From assembly GCA_945861155.1 (NCBI GenBank), contig CAMATN010000016.1:1-53827 (forward strand): a stretch of 53,827 bases of DNA. The letters are read 5' to 3'. This DNA is from Rhizobium sp. Q54 (GTDB lineage: Bacteria; Pseudomonadota; Alphaproteobacteria; ATCC43930; CGMCC-115725). Positions 16,995 through 25,027 of this stretch are shown here, piece by piece. Position 1 is the first letter of the stretch. Every line of letters begins with the position of its first letter. The notes below the pieces were generated by a model. It saw only the letters and a program-made list of their open reading frames with translations. It made no database searches and was not told the origin of the DNA. Both the position numbers and the translations under genes were made by a program.

Positions 16995-18608
16995 TCAGGA
17001 AAGGCCGGCATAGAAATCGTTGCCCTTGTCGTCGACCACGATGAAGGCCGGGAAATCGACGATCTCGATGCGCCAGATCGCTTCCATGCCAAGCTCCGGA
17101 TATTCCAGGACCTCGACTTTTTTGATGCAATCCTGCGCGAGACGCGCCGCCGGCCCGCCGACCGAGCCGAGATAGAAGCCGCCGTATTTCTTGCACGCCT
17201 CGCGCACCTCGGGGCCGCGATTGCCCTTTGCCAGCGTGATAAAGCTGCCGCCGGCCGCCATCAGCGGGCCGACATAGCTGTCCATGCGCCCGGCGGTGGT
17301 CGGCCCGAACGAGCCCGAGGCGTACCCGGCCGGGGTCTTGGCCGGGCCGGCGTAATAGATCGGATGGTCCTTCATGTATTGCGGCAGGCCTTCGCCGCGG
17401 TCGAGCCGCTCCTGCAATTGGGCGTGCGCGATGTCGCGCGCGACGATCAGCGTGCCGCTGAGGCTGAGCCGCGTCTTAACCGGATATCGCGACAGGGTGC
17501 GCAGGATCTCGTCCATCGGCCGCGACAGGTCGATGTGGACAACGTCGCCGCCGAGCGTCGTCTCGTCGATCTCCGGCAGGAAACGCGCCGGGTTGGCCTC
17601 CAATTCTTCGAGAAACACGCCGTCGGCGGTGATCTTGCCGAGAATCTGGCGGTCGGCCGAGCAAGAAACGCCGATGCCGATCGGCAGGCTCGCGCCGTGC
17701 CGCGGCAGCCGGATCACCCGCACGTCGTGGCAGAAATATTTTCCCCCAAATTGCGCGCCGATGCCGAGGCCGCGGGTCAGTTCGAGCACCTCGGCCTCGA
17801 AATCGCGGTCGCGATAGGCCTGGCCGTATTTGTTGCCCGAGGCGGGCAGCGTGTCGAGATAGCGGCAGCTCGCCAGCTTGACGGTTTTCAGGTTCATCTC
17901 GGCCGAGGTGCCGCCGATCACGATCGCCAAATGATAGGGCGGGCAGGCCGAGGTGCCGAGGGTGCGGATTTTGTCGTCGATGAATTTCAACAGCGATTTC
18001 GGGTTCAGCACCGCTTTGGTCTGCTGATAGAGGAAACTCTTGTTGGCCGAGCCGCCGCCCTTGGCGATGAACAGGAATTTGTACTGGTCGCCAGGCTCGG
18101 CATAGAGGTCGATCTGGGCCGGCAGATTGTCGCCGGTATTGACCTCGTCATACATCGACAGCGGCGCCACCTGGCTGTAGCGCAAATTGGTGTCAACGTA
18201 GGTGCGCCGGATGCCCTCGGACAGCGCCGCCGAATCGTCGCAGCCGGTCCACACGCGCTGGCCCTTCTTGCCCATGACGATCGCAGTGCCGGTGTCCTGG
18301 CACATCGGCAAGACCTTGCCCGCCGCGATGTTGGCGTTCTTCAACAGGTCTGATGCGACGAACTTGTCGTTCGACGAGGCTTCCGGGTCTTCGAGGATCG
18401 CGCGCAATTGCGCCAGATGCCCCGGCCGCAGCAAATGCTGGCAATCGACGAAGGCCTGCCGCGCCAGCAGGGTCAGCGCCTCGGGCATCACCTTGACGAT
18501 TCGCTCGCCGTCGAACTGGCCGAGCGAGACATGGTCGCCGGTCAGCTTGCGATAGGACGCATCGTCCTCGCCCAGCGGAAACAGCTCATGGAAAGCGGCG
18601 TCGCTCAT
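16995..18608 (-). CDS. Class I (4Fe-4S) fumarate hydratase
   Basis: The 537-residue enzyme interconverts fumarate and malate in the TCA cycle. It contains all three cluster cysteine contexts, in [18 protein letters not shown] and GVSCSADR. It also has the substrate and C-terminal domain motifs [13 protein letters not shown] and [24 protein letters not shown]. The length is that of FumA/FumB-type single-chain enzymes. Such enzymes are oxygen-labile, and many alphaproteobacteria carry one beside or instead of FumC. An E at 18608 followed by a repeat region separates it from the upstream gene. Confidence 0.95.
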   Translation of the reverse strand: MSDAAFHELFPLGEDDASYRKLTGDHVSLGQFDGERIVKVMPEALTLLARQAFVDCQHLLRPGHLAQLRAILEDPEASSNDKFVASDLLKNANIAAGKVLPMCQDTGTAIVMGKKGQRVWTGCDDSAALSEGIRRTYVDTNLRYSQVAPLSMYDEVNTGDNLPAQIDLYAEPGDQYKFLFIAKGGGSANKSFLYQQTKAVLNPKSLLKFIDDKIRTLGTSACPPYHLAIVIGGTSAEMNLKTVKLASCRYLDTLPASGNKYGQAYRDRDFEAEVLELTRGLGIGAQFGGKYFCHDVRVIRLPRHGASLPIGIGVSCSADRQILGKITADGVFLEELEANPARFLPEIDETTLGGDVVHIDLSRPMDEILRTLSRYPVKTRLSLSGTLIVARDIAHAQLQERLDRGEGLPQYMKDHPIYYAGPAKTPAGYASGSFGPTTAGRMDSYVGPLMAAGGSFITLAKGNRGPEVREACKKYGGFYLGSVGGPAARLAQDCIKKVEVLEYPELGMEAIWRIEIVDFPAFIVVDDKGNDFYAGLS

Positions 18609-18680
18609 GCAAGACTCCCAACGGATGACGGGCGCAGAATCTTCCTTTGCGAGCGGGCGTCAAGCGGGGTCTACAGCATT

Positions 18681-18758
18681 GTCGTCCCGGCGAAAGCCGG
18701 GACCCACGGTTCAACCACTCGCTGCGGACAAGTGGATCCCGGCTATCGCCGGGATGAC
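18681..18758. repeat. Dispersed palindrome, GTCGTCCCGGCGAA family
   Basis: The left end GTCGTCCCGGCGAAAGCCGGGA and right end GATCCCGGCTATCGCCGGGATGAC are imperfect reverse complements. The same family recurs at 24897-24977 and, diverged, at 11344-11525. It lies in the gap upstream of the fumarase gene. Confidence 0.8.
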
Positions 18759-18769
18759 AATCGAGAGTG

Positions 18770-19132
18770 TTACGCCCCGAAAATGGCGCGGCGGACGTTG
18801 ACGATCTCGCCGTTGGTGGTGGCGCCTTCCGCCTGGCCGGCCGGCCCCACAGCCTCCTTGACGGTGAAATGGGTGTCGCGGATCTCCCAGTATTTGCCCT
18901 GGCCCCAGATCGCGACGCCGCCGCCGGCGCCGTCCTCGTAATAGCCGTCGCGCAATTCGACGACATTCCAGCCCGCCGCGCGCAACGCCGCGATCGCATC
19001 GGGCTCGCCGAGGCAGAAGAAATCGGACTTGCCGGCCGCGTCGTTGACGGTCGCCGGCGTCTCGCGGCTGAGCTTCACCTCGACATCCGGCCGGTCGGGC
19101 CAATCGCCGGCGCTGCGAATGATGAACATCAT
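18770..19132 (-). CDS. Conserved-looking hypothetical protein
   Basis: The 120-residue soluble protein has no signal peptide or membrane segment. It is acidic and contains a single-cysteine segment FFCLGEPDAI, WNVVELRDGYYEDGAGGGVAIWGQGKYWE and a short C-terminal helix NVRRAIFGA. The composition and regular strand-like pattern look like a real folded protein. I do not recognise a family. A GAGG-containing site precedes the ATG. It stands alone between two repeat elements, downstream of the alpha/beta hydrolase gene. Confidence 0.65.
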   Translation of the reverse strand: MMFIIRSAGDWPDRPDVEVKLSRETPATVNDAAGKSDFFCLGEPDAIAALRAAGWNVVELRDGYYEDGAGGGVAIWGQGKYWEIRDTHFTVKEAVGPAGQAEGATTNGEIVNVRRAIFGA

Positions 19133-19147
19133 TTACCCAACCTCAGT

Positions 19148-19231
19148 GTCATTGCGCGCGAAGCGACGCAATCTCATGCCGCCTGTATTCGGCCATCGAG
19201 ATTGCGTCGTCGCTACGCTCCTCGCAATGAC
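19148..19231. repeat. Dispersed palindrome, GTCATTGCG family (copy 1)
   Basis: The ends GTCATTGCG and CGCAATGAC enclose a further pair of ATTGCGTCG-type arms. Copies recur at 21278-21365 and 42890-42975. The distal end of this copy supplies the last five codons and stop of the alpha/beta hydrolase gene. Confidence 0.85.
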
Positions 19232-20043
19232 GGCTCTTTTAGGAACCGCGCGACGTGGTCGACGAAGGCGCGCGGCTGCTCCAATTCGGGATGGTGCCCG
19301 GCCTCGTCGATCATCGCAAAGCGCGCGCCCGGGATCAGCGCGCTGTAGGCGCGGCCGTACTCCGGCGTGACGATGCGATCGGCGGCGCCCCACAGCACCA
19401 GGGACGGCACCGATATGCGGCGCAGCCAATGCTTCAGCTGCGGGTTGTACATATGCGGGCGCCACGCATAGAGGCACAGCGCGTCCCAGTTGCGCGCGAG
19501 GGCGATCATCGTCTCGTCGCTCATCGCCTCGTCGATGCAGGTCTGCCATCCCAGGCCGTAGGTTCCGGCGGGGCGGTTGGCGGGATCGTGCCAGCTGCGC
19601 CGGTTCAGCTCGGCCGGGGAAGTGTTGAAAAAATGGACGATGTCGCGCTCCTCGCGACCTCCCAGCTTGATGCCGACCGGGTCGACCAGCACCAGGCGGT
19701 CGAGCTTCGCCGACCCCCCGGCCGCCACCTCCGCGGCGATCCACCCGCCAAACGACAAGCCGATCACCACGACCTTCTCGGGCAGCGCGTCGAGCAACTC
19801 GCGATAGAGATGCACGAGGTCGTACATCGTGTCGAAATCGTCGGGCCTCGGCGAATTGCCGAAACCGGGATGCGACGGCGCGACGATTTCGCCGTGCTCG
19901 GCCAGGAGATCGAGAAACCCCGCCTTGGGGCTGACCGGGTTGACCCCGTGGACCAGCAGGATCGTCCGCCCCCCGGATCCCAACGGCCCGCGGCGCAATG
20001 CCTCAAGCTCAAGCGGCCCCGCCCGCAGCCGATCCGAACTCAT
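19213..20043 (-). CDS. Alpha/beta hydrolase (first copy of a paired module)
   Basis: The 276-residue enzyme has LLVHGVNP for the oxyanion region, the nucleophile elbow GLSFGGW, an acid in WGAADRIVTPEYG and the histidine in AGHHPELEQP, so the triad is complete. It contains the distinctive GGREERDI segment also present in the hydrolase at 42997, which identifies a paralogue. Its ATG overlaps the stop codon of the LLM gene (ATGA), so the two are translated together. The substrate is unknown; C-C bond or ester hydrolysis following flavin-dependent oxidation is plausible. Confidence 0.9.
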   Translation of the reverse strand: MSSDRLRAGPLELEALRRGPLGSGGRTILLVHGVNPVSPKAGFLDLLAEHGEIVAPSHPGFGNSPRPDDFDTMYDLVHLYRELLDALPEKVVVIGLSFGGWIAAEVAAGGSAKLDRLVLVDPVGIKLGGREERDIVHFFNTSPAELNRRSWHDPANRPAGTYGLGWQTCIDEAMSDETMIALARNWDALCLYAWRPHMYNPQLKHWLRRISVPSLVLWGAADRIVTPEYGRAYSALIPGARFAMIDEAGHHPELEQPRAFVDHVARFLKEPSLRGA

Positions 20044-21236
20044 TTGGCGGCGGCTTCACGCCTTGCCGCCCAGGCGGTCTCGTCGGAATCGATCGGCGGC
20101 AGGTCCTGCAGTTGCGGCAGCAGGTCCCGCGAGGCGAGGGTGAAACTTTTCTCCGCCTCGGCGTGGGTCACGAGGCCCTGCCTGGTCATCATGATGATAT
20201 GGCCGACCCCGCCGACCCGCCGGCGAAACTCCTTGATCTGGCGGGCGACCGTGTCGGGGTTGCCGGCGAACATCTGGCCCTGTCCGATCAAGACCTCGGC
20301 GTCGAGATTGGTCGGGCGGCGCGAGGCGCCAGCCCGCCACGCAAGCGGCGCCATCTCGGGCACGACCGCGCCGGGCTGGAACTTGGCAAATTGCGGCGCG
20401 CTCTTGATGCTGACGGTCAGGAACCAGGCGATCTTCTGGCCGATGCGGATGCCTTCCTCGTCGGTGTCGCCGACATAGGCGAACGCCATGTACGACAGGC
20501 GGTCCTCGCCGGGCGGCGCCAGACCGGCCGCCGCGCGCGCCGCCTTGTAGGCGTCGAAGGCCTGGCGGGTGCGGTCGTAGCCGCCGAACAACAGCGTGTT
20601 GACGAAGCCGCGGCGGCCCAATTCGGCGCAGGTCGGCAGGTCCGATGTCGCCGCCCAGAAATCGGGGCGCGGCTCCTGGTAGGGGCGCGGCCAGATGTTG
20701 ACGTGCGGGTGGGTGAAGAACTTGCCCTCCCAGCTGAACGGCCCGTCCTGGGTGACCAGCGCCTTCTCTATGAGGTCGATCGCCTCCCATTCGCGCTCGC
20801 GGATGCGCATCGGGTTGGCGTCGCCCGACACCATCTCGGTGGCGCCCGATTTGACAAAGCCGATTTCGAGCCGCCCCTTCGACAAGACATCGATCGTCGC
20901 GTATTCCTCGGCGACCCGGACCGGGTCAGGGCGCACCGTGACCAGCGTGCCGAGCGTCAGGATGCGCACGTTGCGGGTGATCCGCGCGACGACCCCGGTG
21001 ATGACCGGGCTCGCCGCCCACAGATTGTTGATCCCGGAATGATGCTCGTTGGTGACGATATGGATGCCGATATCGTCGCACAGCCGGTACTCGTCGAAGA
21101 TTTCGTCATAGAGCCGCGCCGCGACCTTGGGATCGCAATATTTGTTGGGCAGGCTCGCGCGCACCGATTCGGCCTGGTCGAGCACCTCGTGGGGCACAAA
21201 CGGGTAGGGGTTCTCGCAATGGTTCCACAGCTCCAT
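20040..21236 (-). CDS. LLM-class flavin-dependent oxidoreductase (first copy of a paired module)
   Basis: The 398-residue protein belongs to the luciferase-like flavin monooxygenases. Landmarks are NEHHSGINNLWAASP near residue 63, RVAEEYATIDVLSKGRLEIGFVKS, and WPRPYQEPRPDFWAA. It would act with FMNH2 supplied by a separate reductase. I chose the ATG at 21236 because GGAGGG precedes it and MELWNHCE aligns with MKVWHFSE of the paralogue at 43770; an in-frame ATG at 21275 sits against a repeat and has no ribosome-binding site. It is coupled to the alpha/beta hydrolase by an ATGA overlap. Confidence 0.9.
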   Translation of the reverse strand: MELWNHCENPYPFVPHEVLDQAESVRASLPNKYCDPKVAARLYDEIFDEYRLCDDIGIHIVTNEHHSGINNLWAASPVITGVVARITRNVRILTLGTLVTVRPDPVRVAEEYATIDVLSKGRLEIGFVKSGATEMVSGDANPMRIREREWEAIDLIEKALVTQDGPFSWEGKFFTHPHVNIWPRPYQEPRPDFWAATSDLPTCAELGRRGFVNTLLFGGYDRTRQAFDAYKAARAAAGLAPPGEDRLSYMAFAYVGDTDEEGIRIGQKIAWFLTVSIKSAPQFAKFQPGAVVPEMAPLAWRAGASRRPTNLDAEVLIGQGQMFAGNPDTVARQIKEFRRRVGGVGHIIMMTRQGLVTHAEAEKSFTLASRDLLPQLQDLPPIDSDETAWAARREAAAK

Positions 21237-21277
21237 GCCGCTACCCTCCGGCCCGAGATAGCGGGCCATTCCCATGT

Positions 21278-21365
21278 GTCATTGCGAGGAGCCCATAGGG
21301 CGACGACGCAATCTCGCCCGGACGAGCACCACGGCGCGAGATTGCTTCGCTTCGCTCGCAATGAC
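21278..21365. repeat. Dispersed palindrome, GTCATTGCG family (copy 2)
   Basis: The element starts GTCATTGCGAGGAGCCCATAG and ends CGCTCGCAATGAC. It lies between the sspB stop and the LLM gene. The structure is the same as that of the copies at 19148 and 42890. Confidence 0.85.
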
Positions 21366-21384
21366 AAATTGACTGATGTTGGGC

Positions 21385-21855
21385 CTACCGTTTGCGGAAG
21401 CTGTCGAGGGTGACGACTTCGGCTGAGGTTTTCTCCGCCGGTTGCGTCGGAGCCTCGATCGGCGCCGGCATGTTCCCGGCGGTCTTCGCGGGCGGCGTGT
21501 CGGGCGTCGCGAACTCGAGCGCGAAATTGACCGATGGGTCCGCGAAGCTGCGCACCGCCGCAAATGGGATGACCAGGAGCTCGGGCTGCTTTTGAAAGCT
21601 GAGCGTGACCGAAAAGCTGTCCTCGCCGACCTCCAGATCCCAGTACTGGTGCTGCAGCACGATCGTCATCTCGTCCGGGTATCTGGCGCGCAGGGAATCG
21701 GGAATGACGACCCCGGGCATCTGGGTGGCAAAGCCGATGTAGAAATGATGGGCGCTGCGCAGGCCCTCCTTCGCCGCACGCTTGACAGCGTCGCGCACGA
21801 CGCCGCGCAAGGCGCGCTCGACCATCTTGTCGTAATGGAACAAATCCTGCGCCAT
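21385..21855 (-). CDS. sspB: ClpXP adaptor SspB (alphaproteobacterial type)
   Basis: SspB captures tmRNA-tagged proteins and delivers them to the ClpXP protease. The 156-residue product starts AQDLFHYDKMVERALRGVVRDAV, has HHFYIGFATQMPGVVIPD and the VGEDSFSVTLSFQ strand region, and ends in a flexible tail with VVTLDSFRKR, the ClpX-tethering end. I chose the ATG at 21855 because GAGGGGCA precedes it and MAQDLF is the family N-terminus; the frame is open further upstream but overlaps the tmRNA tail. It lies directly downstream of the tmRNA gene on the same strand. Confidence 0.93.
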   Translation of the reverse strand: MAQDLFHYDKMVERALRGVVRDAVKRAAKEGLRSAHHFYIGFATQMPGVVIPDSLRARYPDEMTIVLQHQYWDLEVGEDSFSVTLSFQKQPELLVIPFAAVRSFADPSVNFALEFATPDTPPAKTAGNMPAPIEAPTQPAEKTSAEVVTLDSFRKR

Positions 21856-21916
21856 TGCCCCTCGCCCGACCCCCAGCGGCCCTCGCTCGACAGCAAATCG
21901 CCCGAACAAGCTGAAG

Positions 21917-22226
21917 TGAGGGGCTTCTGTTGCCCGGTGCCCCTCGGACCGCGAGTTACCTGTTAGCTTCACCCCGCTAAGGGTTAGGCCGCAAGCGCCT
22001 CAGATGCGAAATTATCGTTCGCAGCTAGGTTTGTGACCCGATAACGGTGGTATCATACCGAGCGACGGTGATGCCTTTACGACGCGCGTCGAGCCTATTT
22101 CGCCCCCATAGTCGCCGGCCCAATTCGTCATGGGCCGGCGGGAATTGGTGGAGGCGCCGGGTACCGCCCCCGGGTCCGCAACGCTTATTCCGCAAGCCGT
22201 GTATCGCCATAGTCGGTTGCCCGACG
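21917..22226 (-). ncRNA. ssrA: tmRNA (ssrA), circularly permuted two-piece form
   Basis: Read on the minus strand, the acceptor piece comes first. It has a T arm CCGGG-GGCGGTA-CCCGG, then the acceptor 3' strand CGCCUCC, discriminator A and encoded CCA (ending at 22146). A 38-base spacer follows. The coding piece begins with GGGGGCG (22107-22101), which pairs with CGCCUCC and leaves G3-U70, the alanine identity wobble. The segment AAATAGGCTCGACG matches the reduced D-loop region. The tag reading frame at 22022-21984 encodes ANDNFASEALAA and stops at TAA. This order is the split tmRNA of alphaproteobacteria. Both outer ends are approximate; a 7-bp hairpin at 21918-21945 closes the 3' side. Confidence 0.95.
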
Positions 22227-22231
22227 GGCAA

Positions 22232-22260
22232 GATATAGGATGCCGCGGGCGCATACGCAA
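22232..22260 (-). promoter_or_regulatory. Putative ssrA promoter
   Basis: On the minus strand TTGCGT (22260-22255) is followed after 17 bases by TATATC (22237-22232), close to -35 and -10 hexamers. It lies just upstream of the predicted acceptor piece. It is a sequence-only prediction. Confidence 0.5.
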
Positions 22261-22298
22261 TCGCCTGGAGCGACTGCGGATATACAGAGGATCGGGCG

Positions 22299-23237
22299 AT
22301 GAAGCTGACCCCGGAGCAGGAGGAGGAGATCGCCGCCGAGCGCGGCGCGAGCCGGCCGACCCGCCGCGCCACCGTGCCGGCGCTCGAGGAGATCCTCTAC
22401 GAGGTGATGCCGGTGCTCGACCACGGCTTTGTCCGGGTCGTCGATTATATGGGCGACGATGGCGCGATCGTGCAGGCGGCGCGGGTTTCCTACGGCCGCG
22501 GCACCAGGCGGGTCAGCGAGGATCGCGGGCTGATCAACTATCTGATGCGCCATCGCCATACGACGCCGTTCGAGATGTGCGAGATCAAGTACCACGTGAA
22601 ATTGCCGATTTTCGTCGCCCGGCAGTGGATCCGGCATCGCACCGCCAACGTCAACGAGTACTCGGCGCGCTATTCGATCCTCGACAACGAGTTCTATATC
22701 CCGGCGCCGGAGAATTTGGCGGCGCAGGCCAGCGTCAACCGGCAGGGGCGCGGCGACGTGCTCGAAGGCGAGGCGGCGCGGCATGTCCTCGATTTGCTGC
22801 GCGACGACGCCGAGCGCGCCTATGCGGGCTATGCCGAATTGCTCAACGAAGACGAGACCGGCGCGCCGCGCGACCCGTCCTGGCCGGGGCTGGCGCGCGA
22901 ATTGGCGCGGATGAACCTGTCGCTGAATTTCTATACGCAATGGTATTGGAAGACCGACCTGCACAACCTCTTGCATTTCCTCAGCCTGCGCGCCGACCCG
23001 CACGCGCAGTACGAGATCCGCGCCTATGCCGAGGCGATGCTCGACACGGTACGTCGCTGGGTGCCGCTGGCCCATGCCGCGTTCCTCGAATACCGCATGA
23101 ACGCGGCGCTGATTTCGGCGAGCGGGCTCGTAGTGGTCCACCGGATGCTCGCCGGGGAGACGGTCGACCAAGCCGCGAGCGGCCTCTCCCCACGCGAATG
23201 GCGCGAGTTGATGGCAATGCTCGGCCGATCTGAATGA
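22299..23237 (+). CDS. thyX: FAD-dependent thymidylate synthase ThyX
   Basis: ThyX makes dTMP from dUMP with methylene-tetrahydrofolate, FAD and NADPH. The 312-residue product carries the diagnostic RHR-x7-S motif as [11 protein letters not shown] near residues 109-119, preceded by [24 protein letters not shown]. The C-terminal half contains [22 protein letters not shown]. The ATG follows GAGGATCGG. It is transcribed away from the tmRNA gene. The genome may therefore lack ThyA, but this cannot be told from the window. Confidence 0.97.
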   Translation: MKLTPEQEEEIAAERGASRPTRRATVPALEEILYEVMPVLDHGFVRVVDYMGDDGAIVQAARVSYGRGTRRVSEDRGLINYLMRHRHTTPFEMCEIKYHVKLPIFVARQWIRHRTANVNEYSARYSILDNEFYIPAPENLAAQASVNRQGRGDVLEGEAARHVLDLLRDDAERAYAGYAELLNEDETGAPRDPSWPGLARELARMNLSLNFYTQWYWKTDLHNLLHFLSLRADPHAQYEIRAYAEAMLDTVRRWVPLAHAAFLEYRMNAALISASGLVVVHRMLAGETVDQAASGLSPREWRELMAMLGRSE

Positions 23238-23338
23238 ACCCCACCCCAACCCTCCCCCGCTTGCGGGGGAGGGGGCTAACGGAGCGCTCGTCTGAAAGCT
23301 CCCTCCCCCGCAAGCGGGGGAGGGTTGGGGTGGGGGTT
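23237..23338. repeat. GC-rich inverted repeat (CCCTCCCCCGCTTGCGGGGGAGGG family, copy 1)
   Basis: Two self-complementary hairpin arms flank a 30-base centre, and the outer ends AACCCCACCCC and GGGGTGGGGGTT pair with each other. A second copy is at 26442-26546. It begins at the last base of the thyX stop codon and could act as a terminator or an mRNA-stabilising hairpin. Confidence 0.85.
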
Positions 23339-23448
23339 GAACGGCGCCCTATTCAGGTTCTATGGCGGGTTCCGACCCCGCACCTGAATCCTTGCCGTGC
23401 TCCCGCGACGCGCCGATGATGCGGCGCCATAACGGGCGGGGCAGGGCG

Positions 23449-24324
23449 ATGCGGATTGGCTTTGTCGGCACCGGGACGATGGGGACGCCGATCGCCGGCT
23501 GTCTCCTGGCGGCCGGGCACCGGCTGACGGTGTACGACGCCAAGCCCGACGCGATGGGTGCGCTGATCGGGCAGGGTGCGGCGACCGCGGACAGCCCAAG
23601 CGAGGCAGCCTACGGCGCTGAAACTGTGTTCACCTCGTTGCCTGGGCCGAGCGAGGTCGAGGCCGCCGCTCTCGATCCCGAACGAGGCATCCTCGCCGGG
23701 CTGCGCCGCGGCGGCACGTATATCGATCTGACCACCAACGCGCCGGCGACAATCCGGCTGGTGGCGGAGGCCGCCCGAAGGCGCGATGTCGCGTTCCTGG
23801 ACGCGCCGGTCAGTGGCCGTCCGCCCGGGATGACCGTGATGGTCGGCGGTCGCGAAGCCGATTTTGGGCATTGCCGCCCGCTGTTCGAGGCAATCGCGGC
23901 CAACGTCTTCCACGTCGGGCCGAGCGGGGCCGGGTGCGCGGCGAAGCTGGTCACGCAATATCTCGGCTACACCAATTTAATCGCCGCGATCGAGGGCATG
24001 CTGATCGCCGCCAAGGCCGGCATCGATCTCGGCGTCTTGGCGCAAATAGTGCCGGTCAGCGCCGGCGCGAGCCGCATTTTCGCCAACATCCCGCGCGGTG
24101 TGTTCGACGGCAGCTTCACATCAGGCGGCACGCTCGACATCGTCGCCAAGGACATCGACCTCGCCGTCGCGCTGGCCCGCGAGGTCGGGGCGCCGGCAGC
24201 GCTCGGCGCGCTCGCTTCCGATGTGTACAAGCGAGCCCAGGCGCAGGGCTGGGGCGGCGAGGGCTTTCCGGTCGTCGCCCGCATATTGGAAGCGATGGCC
24301 GGGACGGAGCTGCGCCATGAGTGA
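23449..24324 (+). CDS. 3-hydroxyisobutyrate-dehydrogenase-family NAD(P)-dependent oxidoreductase
   Basis: The 291-residue enzyme is a beta-hydroxyacid dehydrogenase. The Rossmann motif GFVGTGTMGTPIA is at residues 4-16, the substrate-binding DAPVSGRP follows near residue 121, and the catalytic lysine lies in SGAGCAAKLVTQ. The family oxidises 3-hydroxyisobutyrate, tartronate semialdehyde or related acids. The ATG at 23449 follows GGGGCAGGG and gives the standard N-terminus. Its stop overlaps the start of the dioxygenase beta subunit by eight bases, so it is probably part of the same catabolic operon. Confidence 0.9.
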   Translation: MRIGFVGTGTMGTPIAGCLLAAGHRLTVYDAKPDAMGALIGQGAATADSPSEAAYGAETVFTSLPGPSEVEAAALDPERGILAGLRRGGTYIDLTTNAPATIRLVAEAARRRDVAFLDAPVSGRPPGMTVMVGGREADFGHCRPLFEAIAANVFHVGPSGAGCAAKLVTQYLGYTNLIAAIEGMLIAAKAGIDLGVLAQIVPVSAGASRIFANIPRGVFDGSFTSGGTLDIVAKDIDLAVALAREVGAPAALGALASDVYKRAQAQGWGGEGFPVVARILEAMAGTELRHE

Positions 24325-24862
24325 CCGAGACGATCGCATTAGTCGCCTGCTGCTGGCGCAGGATGTGGCCGAGTTCCTTTACGGCGAGGCCGAACTGCTC
24401 GACGAGCGCCGCCACGACGAGTGGCTGGCGCTGCTCGCCGACGACATCCGCTATTGGATGCCGATGCGGCGCAACGTCAAATTCGGCGAGGGCGAGCGCG
24501 AGTTCACCCGCAGCGTGACCGACATCAACTGGTTCGACGAGGGCAAGGACACGCTGGCCCGGCGGGTCAAGCAGATCCAGACCGGCATCCACTGGGCCGA
24601 GGAGCCGCAATCGCGCATCGCGCACCTCGTGACGAACGTGCAAATCATCGAGGCGTCGCCCTCGGTCGCCGACGCGCGCGAGGTCAGCGTCAAGTGCCGT
24701 TTTCTGATCTATCGCAACCGGGTCGCGACCGAGACCGACCTTCTGGTCGGCAAGCGCGAGGATTTGCTGCGGCGGGAAAACGGCGACTGGCGGATAGCGC
24801 GCCGCAAGATCATCCTCGACCAGAACGTGTTGCTGAGCAAAAACCTGACATTTTTCTTTTAA
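24317..24862 (+). CDS. Aromatic-ring-hydroxylating dioxygenase beta subunit
   Basis: The 181-residue product is the small structural subunit of a Rieske dioxygenase. It has the family pattern EFLYGEAELLDERRHDEWLALLADDIRYWMP at residues 16-46, RSVTDINWFDEG and a long central helix. It ends with an RRKIILDQNVLLSKNLTFFF-type strand. The fold is NTF2-like and has no catalytic metal. It precedes the alpha subunit, separated by a repeat element of about 165 bases, which reverses the more common alpha-beta order. Confidence 0.93.
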   Translation: MSDRDDRISRLLLAQDVAEFLYGEAELLDERRHDEWLALLADDIRYWMPMRRNVKFGEGEREFTRSVTDINWFDEGKDTLARRVKQIQTGIHWAEEPQSRIAHLVTNVQIIEASPSVADAREVSVKCRFLIYRNRVATETDLLVGKREDLLRRENGDWRIARRKIILDQNVLLSKNLTFFF

Positions 24863-25012
24863 CCACGGAGGCGCGGAGAACACGGAGTTCTGGTTTGTCA
24901 TCCCGGCGAAGGCCGGGATCGATGGTTGCCGGCTAACGAGCGGCTGATCGATGGATCCCGGCCTTCGCCGGGATGACAATTCTATCCGTGTCCTTCGTGT
25001 CTTTGTGGTGAA
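24860..25012. repeat. Nested inverted repeats between dioxygenase subunit genes
   Basis: An outer pair (AACCACGGAGGCGCGGAGAA at the left and a CTTCGTGTCTTTGTGGTG-type right arm) encloses an inner pair of the GTCATCCCGGCGAAGGCCGG family at 24897-24977. Both pairs are imperfect palindromes of repeat types common in proteobacterial intergenic DNA. One element seems to have inserted into another. Confidence 0.8.
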
Positions 25013-25027
25013 TCTGGGGAGGTACGC

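Noticed and set aside
19133-21384. GTCATTGCG palindromes as insertion sequences
   Set aside because: They are under 100 bases, carry no transposase and show no target duplications; they are small dispersed repeats.
21856-21972. N-terminal extension of SspB
   Set aside because: It overlaps the 3' part of the tmRNA region, and a strong ribosome-binding site precedes the ATG at 21855.
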